Translations under genes and position numbers: made by a program
Source: Halalkalibacter oceani
GTDB taxonomy: Bacteria > Bacillota > Bacilli > Bacillales > Bacillaceae_D
Assembly: GCF_023715705.1 (NCBI RefSeq)
Contig: NZ_JAMBOS010000002.1
Location: 186,001-250,000, forward strand
Direction of reading: 5' to 3'
DNA: 64,000 nucleotides
The notes under the pieces: model-generated
Databases searched by the model: none
Seen by the model: only the letters and a program-made list of their open reading frames with translations
What the model was told of the DNA's origin: nothing
Part shown: positions 34,531 through 44,470 of the stretch, one piece after another
Layout of the letters: the number at the start of each line of letters is the position of its first letter
Numbering within the stretch: the first letter of the stretch is position 1

Positions 34531-35622
34531 ATGCAAAAACGGATTGTGATTCTTCCTGGTGACGGGATTGGACCTGAAGTGACAGCGGCAGCTGAACGGG
34601 TGCTGACCGAAATCGGGGCGACTTATGGACATGAATTTGAAGTGAAGCATGCTTATCTGGGAGGAGCGGCAATCGATGAATACGGTACACCTTTACCGCA
34701 GGAAACGATTGATGCCTGCCAGCAAAGCGATGCGGTTTTATTAGGAGCGGTTGGCGGACCGAAATGGGATTCGTTGCATGGTGATATCCGCCCGGAAAAA
34801 GGTCTGCTCGGTCTACGCAAGTCACTCGGTTTATTTGCTAACTTGCGGCCTGTTACAATTTTTAATAGCTTGGCTGATGCTTCTCCGTTGAAGGATGAAG
34901 TTGTTCAGGGAGTGGATCTGTTAATTGTAAGAGAGCTTACTGGCGGATTGTATTTTGGTGAACCGCGTGAGCGCAGAAATGTGAATGGCGACGAAACCGC
35001 CGTTGACACTTTGATTTATTCGAGAAGCGAAATTGAAAGAATCGTCAGACGCGGATTTGAGCTTGCCGGTGAGCGTCGCGGTGTTTTAACGTCGGTCGAT
35101 AAAGCGAATGTGCTGGAATCAAGCCGTCTATGGCGCGAAGTGGTTGAAGAGGTTGCCGGTGATTATCCGGAAGTGACGTATAGTCATATGCTTGTTGATA
35201 ATGCAGCGATGCAGCTTATCCGTAACCCGAAGCAGTTTGACGTTATCGTCACGGAGAACATGTTTGGAGATATCTTAAGTGATGAGGCTTCAATGATTAC
35301 AGGTTCGCTCGGAATGCTGCCTTCTGCCAGCTTAAGTGAGGCGGGACCAGGATTGTTTGAACCGATTCATGGATCGGCGCCGGATATTGCCGGAAAAGGA
35401 ATTGCCAACCCGTTGGCAACATTATCTTCAGTTGTATTAATGCTCGCCTATACGCTGGAAATGCCGGAGGAAGCGAAGGCATTACAGAAGGCGATTGATC
35501 ACGTCTTAAATAAAGGGTATCGTACGGCAGATTTAACGGCTGATCAGGCCAATGTCCTGTCAACGGACGAAATGACTGAAAAAGTCGTGGAAGCATTGAA
35601 ACAGACAACAGCAACGTCTTAA
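34531..35622 (+). CDS. leuB: 3-isopropylmalate dehydrogenase
   Basis: This 363-residue enzyme oxidatively decarboxylates 3-isopropylmalate in leucine synthesis. It begins [19 protein letters not shown] at ATG 34531, directly behind GAAAGGAGGAGAA; an earlier in-frame ATG at 34474 has no such site. Signature parts are [30 protein letters not shown], the catalytic [12 protein letters not shown] and [20 protein letters not shown]. Confidence 0.96.
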   Translation: MQKRIVILPGDGIGPEVTAAAERVLTEIGATYGHEFEVKHAYLGGAAIDEYGTPLPQETIDACQQSDAVLLGAVGGPKWDSLHGDIRPEKGLLGLRKSLGLFANLRPVTIFNSLADASPLKDEVVQGVDLLIVRELTGGLYFGEPRERRNVNGDETAVDTLIYSRSEIERIVRRGFELAGERRGVLTSVDKANVLESSRLWREVVEEVAGDYPEVTYSHMLVDNAAMQLIRNPKQFDVIVTENMFGDILSDEASMITGSLGMLPSASLSEAGPGLFEPIHGSAPDIAGKGIANPLATLSSVVLMLAYTLEMPEEAKALQKAIDHVLNKGYRTADLTADQANVLSTDEMTEKVVEALKQTTATS

Positions 35623-35699
35623 AACACACGGGGCAATGGAGCATATCCATTGCTCCCATTTCTACCCCAATGTGGTGAATAGAAAAGGAGGAGCGAATG

Positions 35700-37118
35700 A
35701 TGGCTGCAAAAACGATTATCGAAAAAATTTGGGAAGCGCATGAGGTTGTCGCACAAGAGGGGAAGCCGTCTTTACTTTATATCGATCTTCATATGGTCCA
35801 TGAAGTAACTTCTCCACAAGCATTTGAAGGCCTGCGGCTTGCAGGACGCAAGGTCCGTCGACCTGATTTAACCTTTGCGACGATGGATCATAATGTGCCG
35901 ACTGTTGACCGTTATAACATTACCGACCAGATTGCCCGCAAGCAGATGGAAACATTGGAAGAGAATTGCCGCGAATTCGGCATTGATCTTGTCGATCTTG
36001 AACATCCTGAAAATGGAATTGTCCATGTTATTGGGCCCGAGCTAGGGTTAACCCAGCCAGGAAAAACAATCGTATGTGGAGATAGTCATACATCTACGCA
36101 TGGCGCTTTTGGCGCGCTTGCTTTCGGGATCGGTACGAGTGAAGTCGAGCATGTGCTTGCGACACAAACGTTATGGCAGGCCCGCCCGAAAACGCTTGAG
36201 GTCCGGGTAACAGGCACATTATTACCGGGAACGGCAGCGAAGGACATCATTTTAGCGATTATTGCTAAATTTGGTGTAGATATAGGAACGGGCTCCGTTA
36301 TTGAATTTACCGGTGATGCGATTCGCGGGTTGACAATGGAAGAGCGGATGACGATTTGTAATATGTCGATTGAAGCAGGAGCAAAAGCAGGACTGATTAG
36401 CCCTGACCAGGTAACCTTTGATTATTTAAAAGGGCGCGAAAACGTTCCATCCGGAGAAGCGTTTGATCAGCTCGTGGAAAAGTGGCAAGCCTTTGCTACT
36501 GATGAAGGCGCGGTGTATGACCGCGTTGTGACGATTGATGCGAGTGAAATCGAGCCGATGGTTACATGGGGAACAAACCCTTCGCAGGGAGCGGGGATTT
36601 CAAAAGTGGTTCCTTCGCCTGAAGATGGTAAAAATGAAACGGAACAACGGGCGATTGCTCAGGCATTAGCCTATATGGATCTTCGTCCGGGAACGCCAAT
36701 TTCAGAAATTGAGATTCAGCATGTGTTCATTGGCTCCTGTACGAATTCACGCATCAGCGATATTCGTGCTGCAGCCGAAGTCGTTAAAGGACATAAGGTT
36801 GCTCCAAACGTCCGAGCTCTTGTTGTGCCAGGTTCAGAACGCGTGAAAAAGCTTGCGGAAGAAGAAGGACTTGATCGCATTTTTGAAGAAGCGGGCTTTG
36901 AATGGCGCAGCTCCGGTTGCAGCATGTGCCTAAGCATGAACCCTGATGTTGTGCCGGAAGGAGAGCGTTGCGCGTCAACCTCAAACCGTAATTTTGAAGG
37001 CCGTCAAGGGAAAGGCGCGCGGACTCATCTCGTCAGTCCGGAAATGGCCGCGGCAGCAGCAATCAATGGCCACTTTGTCGATGTGAGAAAGTGGAAAAAG
37101 GAACAAGTTGCTCAATAA
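35700..37118 (+). CDS. leuC: 3-isopropylmalate dehydratase large subunit
   Basis: This 472-residue aconitase-family protein isomerises 2- to 3-isopropylmalate with LeuD. The 4Fe-4S cysteines are in [11 protein letters not shown] and [12 protein letters not shown], and the substrate-loop sequences [10 protein letters not shown] and [20 protein letters not shown] are intact. ATG 35700 is preferred over the adjacent ATG 35697 on spacing from GGAGGAG. leuD follows after 18 bases. Confidence 0.96.
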   Translation: MAAKTIIEKIWEAHEVVAQEGKPSLLYIDLHMVHEVTSPQAFEGLRLAGRKVRRPDLTFATMDHNVPTVDRYNITDQIARKQMETLEENCREFGIDLVDLEHPENGIVHVIGPELGLTQPGKTIVCGDSHTSTHGAFGALAFGIGTSEVEHVLATQTLWQARPKTLEVRVTGTLLPGTAAKDIILAIIAKFGVDIGTGSVIEFTGDAIRGLTMEERMTICNMSIEAGAKAGLISPDQVTFDYLKGRENVPSGEAFDQLVEKWQAFATDEGAVYDRVVTIDASEIEPMVTWGTNPSQGAGISKVVPSPEDGKNETEQRAIAQALAYMDLRPGTPISEIEIQHVFIGSCTNSRISDIRAAAEVVKGHKVAPNVRALVVPGSERVKKLAEEEGLDRIFEEAGFEWRSSGCSMCLSMNPDVVPEGERCASTSNRNFEGRQGKGARTHLVSPEMAAAAAINGHFVDVRKWKKEQVAQ

Positions 37119-37136
37119 ATAGAGGGAGGGAGTACA

Positions 37137-37718
37137 ATGGAACCAATTATTACACATACAGGAACGATTGCAACAATGGACCGGGTCAATGTCGACACGG
37201 ACCAGATCATTCCAAAGCAGTTCTTGAAACGGGTAGAACGCAGCGGCTTTGGTCAATTTCTGTTTTTCGACTGGCGCTTCCTGAAAGATGGTTCGCCAAA
37301 CCCGGATTTTGAGCTAAATCAGCCCCACACCAAAGGAGCGACGATTTTAGTCGCTGCTCATAACTTCGGCTGCGGTTCATCACGTGAGCATGCTCCGTGG
37401 GCTTTGCAAGATTACGGCTTTAAAATCATTATCGCGCCAAGCTTTGCTGATATTTTCTATAATAACTGTGTGAAAAACGGCATGCTGCCGATCCGTCTTG
37501 ATGAAAAGAAAGTCAACCAGCTACTGGCAAGCGGAGCGAATCAGGCTGTTGAGATTACAGTTGACTTAGAGGCACAAAAAATCACGGGCGAAGGCTTTGA
37601 AGCATCCTTCGAGATTGATCCTTATTGGAAAGAAATGCTGCTAAACGGCTGGGATGAAATTGGCCGGACTCTAACCTACGAGGATAAGATAAAAGAATAT
37701 GAGCAGAGGATTGGATAA
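37137..37718 (+). CDS. leuD: 3-isopropylmalate dehydratase small subunit
   Basis: The 193-residue swivel domain subunit completes isopropylmalate isomerase. It contains [18 protein letters not shown] near the start, the loop [16 protein letters not shown], and [23 protein letters not shown] 37137 follows AGAGGGAGGGAG. It is the last gene of the ilv-leu operon and is followed by a long imperfect inverted repeat. Confidence 0.96.
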   Translation: MEPIITHTGTIATMDRVNVDTDQIIPKQFLKRVERSGFGQFLFFDWRFLKDGSPNPDFELNQPHTKGATILVAAHNFGCGSSREHAPWALQDYGFKIIIAPSFADIFYNNCVKNGMLPIRLDEKKVNQLLASGANQAVEITVDLEAQKITGEGFEASFEIDPYWKEMLLNGWDEIGRTLTYEDKIKEYEQRIG

Positions 37719-37727
37719 CGGCTAGCG

Positions 37728-37827
37728 TTAGATAAAGGTCTGACCTTATTAGTCGGCAGACGATTTCGGGTGTATTGTATGACCTGGGATGCCGCAGACT
37801 ATGGGGACAGACCTCTTTTCTATCTAA
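37728..37827 (+). other. Long imperfect inverted repeat after leuD
   Basis: TTAGATAAAGGTCTG at 37728-37742 is complementary to CAGACCT plus TATCTAA within 37808-37827, the right arm having a six-base bulge. The inner 65 bases can pair partly (AGTCGGCAGAC region with GCCGCAGACT). It may end the operon transcript, but no T run follows. Confidence 0.5.
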
Positions 37828-37946
37828 GAAGGGAGAACTCAACAGGCTCGTCCAAAAAAGAGGGTTGTTTGTCACATGAATTGGGAATTGTTAAACTATA
37901 AGGAATATCATTAGTCAAACTCATGAAAGAGTGGAGCGGTTCCATA

Positions 37947-38999
37947 ATGGATAAACGAATACATAAAACGGATAAGAAAGTGATTTTATACCCTGGGCTT
38001 GTGAAACGTTTAATTGAAAAAGGAATGGATGCGTTGAAGGCAAAGGATGGTGCAGCAGCGCTTGAGTTTTTTCTTTCAGCCGAGGAGCATGAGCCGGATC
38101 ACCCTCAAGTTCTGTTTGGCAAGATGCTGAGCCTTGTTGAGCTCGGGCGGCTCCATGAGGCGGTTGAGCATACGAGTGAACTGCTAAAGGAAGGGATCGG
38201 CGATTATTATGATAATCTCCAGGTTCATATCTCCTTGCTCGTGCAGCTCGGTCAGTATCAAGATGTCGTTGACATTCTTGATGCGGTCCTTTCTGAAAAC
38301 AAAGTACCCGCGCAATATGCGGAATCCTTTTATCAGCTTCTCCACTTCAGCAGACAGATGGCGGGTGACCAGGAATGGCTGGCTCAGCAGGAGACCGAGC
38401 CTGAGGGAGTGCCCGAAGACATTTTACATATGCTTGATTCACGCTCACCGGAATTGCAAATGCAGGCGATTTTACAATTGAAGAAGCTTCCGGATGTCGA
38501 AGCGACGAAAGCGCTCGCTGATTTTTTACAAAAGCCGGAGCAGGATTTAGCTCTGAGCAGCATGGCGCTGCTGGCCCTTCAGGAAAAAGAATATGAGCAG
38601 CCAATACATATTTCAAAAGTAGACAGAGAAGCGGTAGTTATCCCGGCCCGATTGGTCGAGCCGTTTGAATCACCATTTGGAAAAGAATTACTGAAGCAGC
38701 TTGATCAGGAGCTTGAACAGGAAAGCCCGCAGCTGCTCGAGTTTGCCCGCCAGCTATGCTCCGCCCATCTCTTTGCGCTATTTCCATTTTTGCCGGAGCC
38801 AGAGGATGCGGGGCTTTGGACGGCCGTCTTCCATTATTGTGCAAGCGAGCGCCTCGCAGGTGAGGAGGAGCTTGAGCGGATGGCCGAACGTTATGCGATT
38901 TCCGCCCGGACCCTAGCTAAAAAAGCGGCTGAAGTCAATCAACTGGAACGTCTTGTCTATCAAGTCAATCCGGTTTATACCGGAAATGAAAATCCATAA
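37947..38999 (+). CDS. ysoA: TPR-repeat protein (YsoA-like)
   Basis: The 350-residue soluble protein has tetratricopeptide-like helices in its first half (for example ALEFFLSAEEHEPDHPQVLF and VQLGQYQDVVDILDAVLSEN) and a helical second half with an HEAT-like stretch. ATG 37947 follows GTGGAGCGG. It occupies the place of ysoA between leuD and tig. No enzyme motif is seen; TPR proteins mediate protein contacts, but the partner is unknown. Confidence 0.85.
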   Translation: MDKRIHKTDKKVILYPGLVKRLIEKGMDALKAKDGAAALEFFLSAEEHEPDHPQVLFGKMLSLVELGRLHEAVEHTSELLKEGIGDYYDNLQVHISLLVQLGQYQDVVDILDAVLSENKVPAQYAESFYQLLHFSRQMAGDQEWLAQQETEPEGVPEDILHMLDSRSPELQMQAILQLKKLPDVEATKALADFLQKPEQDLALSSMALLALQEKEYEQPIHISKVDREAVVIPARLVEPFESPFGKELLKQLDQELEQESPQLLEFARQLCSAHLFALFPFLPEPEDAGLWTAVFHYCASERLAGEEELERMAERYAISARTLAKKAAEVNQLERLVYQVNPVYTGNENP

Positions 39000-39019
39000 A
39001 CGGTGACGTTAAGTAATAT

Positions 39020-39047
39020 TTGAAAAGACCGGGCATTATGTTATACT
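39020..39047 (+). promoter_or_regulatory. SigA promoter of tig
   Basis: TTGAAA at 39020-39025 and TATACT at 39042-39047 are 16 bases apart, leaving a leader of about 65 bases. Confidence 0.75.
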
Positions 39048-39119
39048 AGAATGGTTGTCAATGATGATGAGAAATCTATCGTTCGGAAACGAAGATGTGT
39101 ATAGTTGGAGGGAAAGTAA

Positions 39120-40412
39120 ATGACTACAAAATGGGAAAAGTTAGAAGGTAATGAGGGCGTTCTTACAGTAGATGTAGCTGCTGAAAAAGTGGACGAGGCC
39201 CTTAATCAAGCATTCAAAAAGGTCGTTAAAAAAGTTAACGTACCAGGCTTTCGTAAAGGGAAGGTTCCTCGTGCCCTGTTCGAAAAGCAATTTGGTGTAG
39301 AAGCACTTTATCAGGACGCTCTTGATATTCTTCTTCCGGAAGCATACGCTGGCGCTGTTGACGAAGCAGGGATTCAGCCTGTTGACCGTCCTGAAATTGA
39401 CATTGAGAAAATGGAAAAGGGTGCGAATCTTATTTTCACCGCAAAAGTAACGGTCAAGCCGGAAGTGACTCTTGGTGAGTACAAAGGACTTGAAGTTGAG
39501 GAGAAAGATACTACTGTAACCGATGAAGATGTCGAAGCAGAACTAAAATCATTACAGGAACGTCAGGCCGAGCTTGTTGTCGTCGAAGATGGTACGATCG
39601 AAAATGGCGATACGGCTGTGATGGATTTTGAAGGATTCGTTGATGGTGAAGCGTTTGAAGGCGGAAAGGCTGAAAACTATTCATTGGAAATCGGTTCCGG
39701 TCAATTTATTCCGGGCTTTGAAGAGCAGCTGGTCGGTTTAAAGGCTGGGGAAGAGAAAGATGTGGAAGTGACATTCCCTGAGGAATACCATGCTGAGAAT
39801 CTTGCCGGGAAGCCTGCAACATTCAAAGTGAAAATCCACGATATCAAGCGCAAGCAATTGCCTGAGCTTGATGATGAATTTGCGAAGGACGCGAATGAAG
39901 AAGTGGAAACACTTGATGAATTGAAAAAAGAACTGAAGGACAAGCTGCAAAAAGATAAAGAGCATGAAGCTCACCATGAAATCCGTGACACATTGGTCGA
40001 AAAAGCGGCAGAAAATGCGACAATCGACATTCCTGAAGCAATGATTACGACTGAAGTTGACCGGATGATGCAGGAGTTTGAACAACGTCTGCAAATGCAA
40101 GGAATGAACCTTGAGATGTACTACCAGTTTTCTGGCCAGGACGAGACGGCAATGCGCGAACAGTTTAAGGTTGACGGTGAAAAACGCGTCCGCATTAACC
40201 TGACGCTTGAAGCGATTGCTGATGCTGAAAGCATTGAAGTGTCAGAAGACGATGTAAACAAGGAACTTGAAAAAATGGCTGAAATGTACCAGCGTTCTGT
40301 TGAGGAAATCAAGACAATCTTTGCCGCACAGGGCGGACTTGATGGAATCAAAGGTGACCTGAAAGTACAAAAGGCTGTTGAATTTCTTGTTGACAACAGC
40401 AAAAAGAAATAA
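39120..40412 (+). CDS. tig: Trigger factor (ribosome-bound chaperone)
   Basis: This 430-residue chaperone binds the ribosome exit and folds nascent chains. The ribosome-binding signature [19 protein letters not shown] is at about residues 41-59. The FKBP-type prolyl isomerase domain (about residues 155-245, [20 protein letters not shown]) is in the middle, and the C-terminal helical chaperone arms end [17 protein letters not shown] 39120 follows GGAGGGAAAGTAA. It has its own promoter and terminator and precedes clpX. Confidence 0.97.
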   Translation: MTTKWEKLEGNEGVLTVDVAAEKVDEALNQAFKKVVKKVNVPGFRKGKVPRALFEKQFGVEALYQDALDILLPEAYAGAVDEAGIQPVDRPEIDIEKMEKGANLIFTAKVTVKPEVTLGEYKGLEVEEKDTTVTDEDVEAELKSLQERQAELVVVEDGTIENGDTAVMDFEGFVDGEAFEGGKAENYSLEIGSGQFIPGFEEQLVGLKAGEEKDVEVTFPEEYHAENLAGKPATFKVKIHDIKRKQLPELDDEFAKDANEEVETLDELKKELKDKLQKDKEHEAHHEIRDTLVEKAAENATIDIPEAMITTEVDRMMQEFEQRLQMQGMNLEMYYQFSGQDETAMREQFKVDGEKRVRINLTLEAIADAESIEVSEDDVNKELEKMAEMYQRSVEEIKTIFAAQGGLDGIKGDLKVQKAVEFLVDNSKKK

Positions 40413-40503
40413 AAACATTCTTAATTTCGTACAAAGTCTACAGAACATTTAGGGCTGTTCGAGCGTGGGGCACATTGCTTCACGCCGCTCCGCCCAATGC
40501 TTC

Positions 40504-40550
40504 GGAGGTGTTTTAAAAGGTAAAATCGGCCTTTTCAGACACCTCTTTTT
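40504..40550 (+). terminator. Terminator of tig
   Basis: GAGGTGT at 40505-40511 (with TTTAAAAGG) pairs with CCTTTTCAGACACCTC ending at 40545, followed by TTTTT. Confidence 0.88.
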
Positions 40551-40959
40551 CCACATCTGATTGATTCACTTTCTCGCTCATTCGTGTATGACTTACCTGT
40601 TTTTAGAACAAGCTTAGAGAAAATAGGTTTGAAGCAGGTGAGAAAAGTGTATCAATTTAGAAAAGAAAAAGGATTTTTCTCTCTAAATCTTGAATGTATA
40701 AGCAATCCTTACATAAAATGAAGTAATCCACATAGCACTAGGAAGGTCTGTACATATTAAGCTTTGGGCTGAAAGACGGATAAAAAGAGTTTTTTTTAGT
40801 GGTTTTTGCTTTTGTATGATACAATGACGAAACATACGATCAGAAGCTTGGTTTGCAGGTATCGTCCCTATGATCGTCGTGAAGTCAGCCAGTTGGGAAC
40901 GCTTTATCCTAGATATAGAAGCATCGAGGATGATACAATTATTCTTTAGGGGTGATAAT
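40551..40959 (+). other. Upstream region of clpX
   Basis: About 400 bases without a supported gene. Two extended -10 boxes of the form TGATACAAT are visible, near 40816-40824 and 40931-40939; the first would give a leader of about 130 bases, the second one of about 15. Neither has a good -35 box. A 27-codon frame near 40645 lacks convincing support. Confidence 0.5.
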
Positions 40960-42234
40960 ATGTTTAAGTTTAACGAGGAAAAAGGACAATTAAAATGTTC
41001 TTTTTGTGGAAAAACACAAGACCAAGTCCGCAAGCTTGTAGCCGGACCTGGTGTGTATATATGCGATGAGTGTATTGAGCTTTGTACGGAGATTGTGGAA
41101 GAGGAACTTGGGACGGAAGAGGAAGTTGAATATCAGGAAGTACCAAAGCCGCATGAAATCAGACAAATTCTTGATGATTACGTCATTGGACAAGATCGCG
41201 CAAAGAAATCGCTTTCGGTCGCTGTCTATAATCATTACAAGCGAATTAATTCATTAAACCGTTCTGATGAAGTTGAACTGGCAAAAAGTAATATTTGTAT
41301 GATCGGACCTACAGGGAGCGGGAAGACATTGCTCGCCCAGACGTTGGCCCGGATTTTAAACGTACCGTTTGCGATTGCCGACGCGACTTCTTTAACAGAG
41401 GCCGGTTATGTCGGGGAAGACGTCGAGAATATTCTTTTGAAGCTGATTCAGGCCGCTGATTATGATGTGGAGAAAGCGGAAAAAGGGATTATTTATATCG
41501 ATGAAATCGATAAAGTCGCCCGCAAATCGGAAAATCCATCGATCACACGCGATGTTTCCGGAGAAGGCGTGCAGCAGGCGCTGCTTAAGATTTTGGAAGG
41601 AACAACAGCCAGTGTGCCGCCACAGGGAGGACGCAAGCATCCGCATCAGGAGTTCATTCAAATTGATACAACAAATGTCCTCTTCATTTGCGGTGGAGCC
41701 TTTGACGGAATTGAACAGATTATTAAACGTCGTCTAGGTAAAAAGGTTATCGGGTTTGGTTCAGAGGTAAAGCAGGAGGAACTGAAGCCGGGTGAATATT
41801 TAGGCAAAGTATTGCCGGAAGACTTGCTTCGTTTCGGATTAATTCCTGAATTTATCGGCCGTCTGCCGGTGATTTCCAGCCTTGAGCCGCTTGATATTGA
41901 CGCATTGGTTGAAATCTTGACAGCGCCAAAGAATGCTTTGGTGAAGCAATATCAAAAGCTGCTTGAGCTTGACGAGGTTGAGCTTGAGTTTACAGAGGAA
42001 GCTTTGCGTGAAATTGCCAATAAAGCGATTGAACGCAAAACAGGAGCCCGTGGTCTCCGCTCGATTATTGAAACATTAATGCTCGATGTAATGTTTGATC
42101 TGCCATCACGCGATGACGTCGTGAAGTGTGTCATTCATGACAAATGCGTCACAGATAATGAACCACCAACGCTGCTCACAAAAGACGGAACAGAAATTAC
42201 GCTCTCCCAAACCGAACCAAAAGAAAGCGCGTAA
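40960..42234 (+). CDS. clpX: ATP-dependent Clp protease ATP-binding subunit ClpX
   Basis: This 424-residue AAA+ unfoldase feeds proteins to ClpP. The N-terminal zinc domain ([18 protein letters not shown], then YICDECI), Walker [13 protein letters not shown], Walker [12 protein letters not shown], the pore loop GYVGEDVEN and the ClpP-docking loop VIGFGSEV are all present. ATG 40960 follows AGGGGTGAT. The frame runs upstream but lacks a ribosome site there. Confidence 0.97.
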   Translation: MFKFNEEKGQLKCSFCGKTQDQVRKLVAGPGVYICDECIELCTEIVEEELGTEEEVEYQEVPKPHEIRQILDDYVIGQDRAKKSLSVAVYNHYKRINSLNRSDEVELAKSNICMIGPTGSGKTLLAQTLARILNVPFAIADATSLTEAGYVGEDVENILLKLIQAADYDVEKAEKGIIYIDEIDKVARKSENPSITRDVSGEGVQQALLKILEGTTASVPPQGGRKHPHQEFIQIDTTNVLFICGGAFDGIEQIIKRRLGKKVIGFGSEVKQEELKPGEYLGKVLPEDLLRFGLIPEFIGRLPVISSLEPLDIDALVEILTAPKNALVKQYQKLLELDEVELEFTEEALREIANKAIERKTGARGLRSIIETLMLDVMFDLPSRDDVVKCVIHDKCVTDNEPPTLLTKDGTEITLSQTEPKESA

Positions 42235-42236
42235 GA

Positions 42237-42257
42237 GGAGATGTCGCAGACATCTCC
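42237..42257 (+). terminator. Hairpin at the clpX stop
   Basis: GGAGATGTC and GACATCTCC flank GCA two bases after the clpX stop codon. There is no T run. Confidence 0.5.
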
Positions 42258-42261
42258 AAAA

Positions 42262-42480
42262 CAGCGAGTGGAGTCTGGGCAAGGGTTTTAAAGCCAGAAG
42301 GAAAGTGGTTTTCTTTCCTTCTGGCTGCGCCCGGAACGAAACCGCTGTGTTCCCGCAAGGGAACACTCTTTTTTAAGTAATGAGCGGAACCGCTGCAAGC
42401 TCTTTTAAGTCAGCTAGGAGTGAAGTTCTCCCAGCTGACGTGCAGCGAGTGGAGCCATTACGGTAGAACAAGACAGCGAC
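42262..42480 (+). repeat. Structured intergenic element, copy B
   Basis: The region contains nested hairpins: AGCCAGAAGGAAA (42292-42304) with TTTCCTTCTGGCT (42314-42326); GTGTTCCC with GGGAACAC and a T run (42347-42374); and a larger stem from GTAATG (42377) to CATTAC (42461) enclosing CGCTGCA/TGCAGCG and GTCAGCT/AGCTGAC. CAGCGAGTGGAG occurs at both ends (42262 and 42444). The 5' part is similar to the element at 12706-12850. Confidence 0.65.
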
Positions 42481-42504
42481 ATCTCTATAACCTACAGCTT
42501 TAAA

Positions 42505-42548
42505 TCCTGGATAAAGGTCAAAATCAACCTTTTATCCAGGGTTTTTTT
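42505..42548 (+). terminator. Strong terminator between clpX and lonB
   Basis: CCTGGATAAAGGT at 42507-42519 pairs with ACCTTTTATCCAGG at 42527-42540, followed by seven T residues. Confidence 0.92.
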
Positions 42549-42595
42549 CGTTAAGAGAATGAGCGGCGTAACCAATCATTCTCAGAAGTTTCTTT

Positions 42596-42624
42596 GATTA
42601 GGGAAGTGGTTCCCGGTCATACTA
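42596..42624 (+). promoter_or_regulatory. Candidate SigF promoter of lonB
   Basis: GGTCATACTA at 42615-42624 fits nine of ten positions of the SigF -10 pattern GGNRANANTW, and GATTA at 42596-42600 lies 14 bases upstream as a -35 element. lonB is SigF dependent in B. subtilis, which supports the call. Confidence 0.6.
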
Positions 42625-42658
42625 AAAGAAACAAACGACAACTTCTGGAGGGGTATGT

Positions 42659-44329
42659 ATGAATTGGACTGGAATTGCATTGGTTGTGCAACTTTTTTTT
42701 GGCGTTGTCATCGGCATTTACTTTTGGAATTTATTACGGAATCAACGGAGTCAGCGCGTCTCGATTGACCGGGAATCAAGAAAAGAGATGGAACAATTAA
42801 GAAGGATGCGCTCCATTTCATTAAGCGAGCCGCTTTCCGAGAAGGTTCGGCCCGCAAGCTTTGCTGATATTGTTGGGCAGGAGGAAGGGATTCGCTCCCT
42901 GCGCGCTGCCTTATGTGGGCCGAATCCGCAGCATGTGATTATTTATGGTCCGCCAGGGGTTGGCAAAACGGCGGCGGCACGGCTTGTGCTGGAGGAAGCG
43001 AAACGTAACGCGAAATCTCCATTCTCGGCGGACGCCGTTTTTGTTGAATTGGATGGCACGACAGCCCGGTTTGATGAACGGGGGATCGCCGACCCGCTGA
43101 TTGGCTCGGTCCATGATCCGATTTATCAGGGTGCCGGAGCGATGGGACAAGCCGGCATTCCCCAGCCGAAGCACGGCGCAGTGACGAAAGCGCACGGCGG
43201 TGTGTTGTTCATCGATGAAATTGGCGAGCTGCATTCGATTCAATTAAATAAATTGCTTAAAGTGTTGGAGGACCGGAAAGTCTTTTTAGAGTCTGCCTAC
43301 TATAGTGAAGAAAACAGCCAAATTCCGCGGCATATCCACGAAATTTTTCAAAAGGGGCTGCCGGCGGATTTCCGTTTAATTGGGGCGACGACAAGAACGC
43401 CGCAGGAGCTTCCTCCGGCGATTCGGTCACGCTGCCTGGAGGTTTATTTCCGCGCGCTCAAGCCGAAAGAAATTATTCAAATTGCTGAAAAAGCAGCGGC
43501 GAAAATCTCGTTCACAGCCGAAGAGGGAGCGATTGAATGCATAGCCAAATACGCCACCAATGGCCGTGAAGCGGTTAATATTGTGCAAATCGCCGCCGGT
43601 GTTGCCACGTCGGAGGGCAGAACAACATTGAGCTGCGCCGATGTCGAATGGGTGCTTCATGCGAGTCAGTTGGCCCCGCGTCCGGAGCGGAAGATTCACC
43701 ATCAGCCGGCGGTAGGGCTCGTCAACGGTCTCGCAGTGTATGGGCCTAATCTTGGAGCATTGCTGGAAATTGAAGTGAATGTTATTAAAAATGAGGGAAA
43801 AGGGAATGTAAACATAACCGGTATTGCCGAGGAGGAAAGCACAGGTAACCAAATGCGTTCGATTCGCCGGAAAAGCATGGCGAAAGGGTCAGTGGAAAAC
43901 GTCGTGACCGTATTGCGGAGAATGGGTATTCCTACTCAGGATTATGATATTCATGTCAATTTCCCGGGGGGAGGACCGGTTGATGGACCATCAGCCGGAA
44001 TCGCGATCGCGACAGGGATTTATTCGGCGATTCAGGGGGAGAAGATTAAAAATACGGTGGCGATGACCGGGGAGCTTGGCATTCATGGAAAGGTGAAGCC
44101 GGTCGGCGGCGTTGTGGCGAAGGTGGAAGCCGCAAAGCTGGCAGGCGCGCAAACCGTGATCATTCCTAAGGAAAATGAGCAGGCGCTTCTCCAGGAAGTC
44201 ACAGGAATTGAGATCGTCGCTGTTGAGCATCTTGACGAGGTTCTTGAGCTGGCAATGGAAGAAGCCGAAGCAGATCAGGAAGTAGTCCCTGCCGGAATTG
44301 AAATGAATACATCCATAGCACCAGTATAA
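42659..44329 (+). CDS. lonB: Forespore Lon-type protease LonB
   Basis: This 556-residue protease is a sporulation-specific Lon relative. It has one N-terminal membrane segment (GIALVVQLFFGVVIGIYFW), an AAA+ domain with Walker [12 protein letters not shown] and Walker B GGVLFIDEIGEL, and a C-terminal Lon protease domain with the catalytic serine in GPVDGPSAGIAIATG and lysine in PVGGVVAKVEAAKLAG. ATG 42659 follows TGGAGGGG. It lies between clpX and lonA as in B. subtilis. It lacks the large N-terminal Lon substrate domain, as expected for LonB. Confidence 0.95.
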   Translation: MNWTGIALVVQLFFGVVIGIYFWNLLRNQRSQRVSIDRESRKEMEQLRRMRSISLSEPLSEKVRPASFADIVGQEEGIRSLRAALCGPNPQHVIIYGPPGVGKTAAARLVLEEAKRNAKSPFSADAVFVELDGTTARFDERGIADPLIGSVHDPIYQGAGAMGQAGIPQPKHGAVTKAHGGVLFIDEIGELHSIQLNKLLKVLEDRKVFLESAYYSEENSQIPRHIHEIFQKGLPADFRLIGATTRTPQELPPAIRSRCLEVYFRALKPKEIIQIAEKAAAKISFTAEEGAIECIAKYATNGREAVNIVQIAAGVATSEGRTTLSCADVEWVLHASQLAPRPERKIHHQPAVGLVNGLAVYGPNLGALLEIEVNVIKNEGKGNVNITGIAEEESTGNQMRSIRRKSMAKGSVENVVTVLRRMGIPTQDYDIHVNFPGGGPVDGPSAGIAIATGIYSAIQGEKIKNTVAMTGELGIHGKVKPVGGVVAKVEAAKLAGAQTVIIPKENEQALLQEVTGIEIVAVEHLDEVLELAMEEAEADQEVVPAGIEMNTSIAPV

Positions 44330-44332
44330 GAT

Positions 44333-44361
44333 TAGACAAAGGTTGGGGGATAAGATAAAAT
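44333..44361 (+). promoter_or_regulatory. SigA promoter of lonA
   Basis: TAGACA at 44333-44338 and TAAAAT at 44356-44361 are 17 bases apart, starting directly after the lonB stop. Confidence 0.7.
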
Positions 44362-44393
44362 TGAAAAAGATTAGAATCTTCCCCAAAAGGTTT

Positions 44394-44428
44394 CAAGGAA
44401 CAGTGGGAAGAAAGTACGCTGTTCCTTG
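44394..44428 (+). other. Hairpin in the lonA leader
   Basis: CAAGGAACAG at 44394-44403 is exactly complementary to CTGTTCCTTG at 44419-44428. With no T run it is more likely a leader structure than a terminator. Confidence 0.55.
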
Positions 44429-44470
44429 TGAATGCTAGATTGGAAATAGGATGTATGGAGGTGTATGCGG

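Noticed and set aside
40645-40728. 27-codon GTG frame between tig and clpX
   Set aside because: No convincing ribosome site and an unremarkable basic sequence; not enough support for a small gene.
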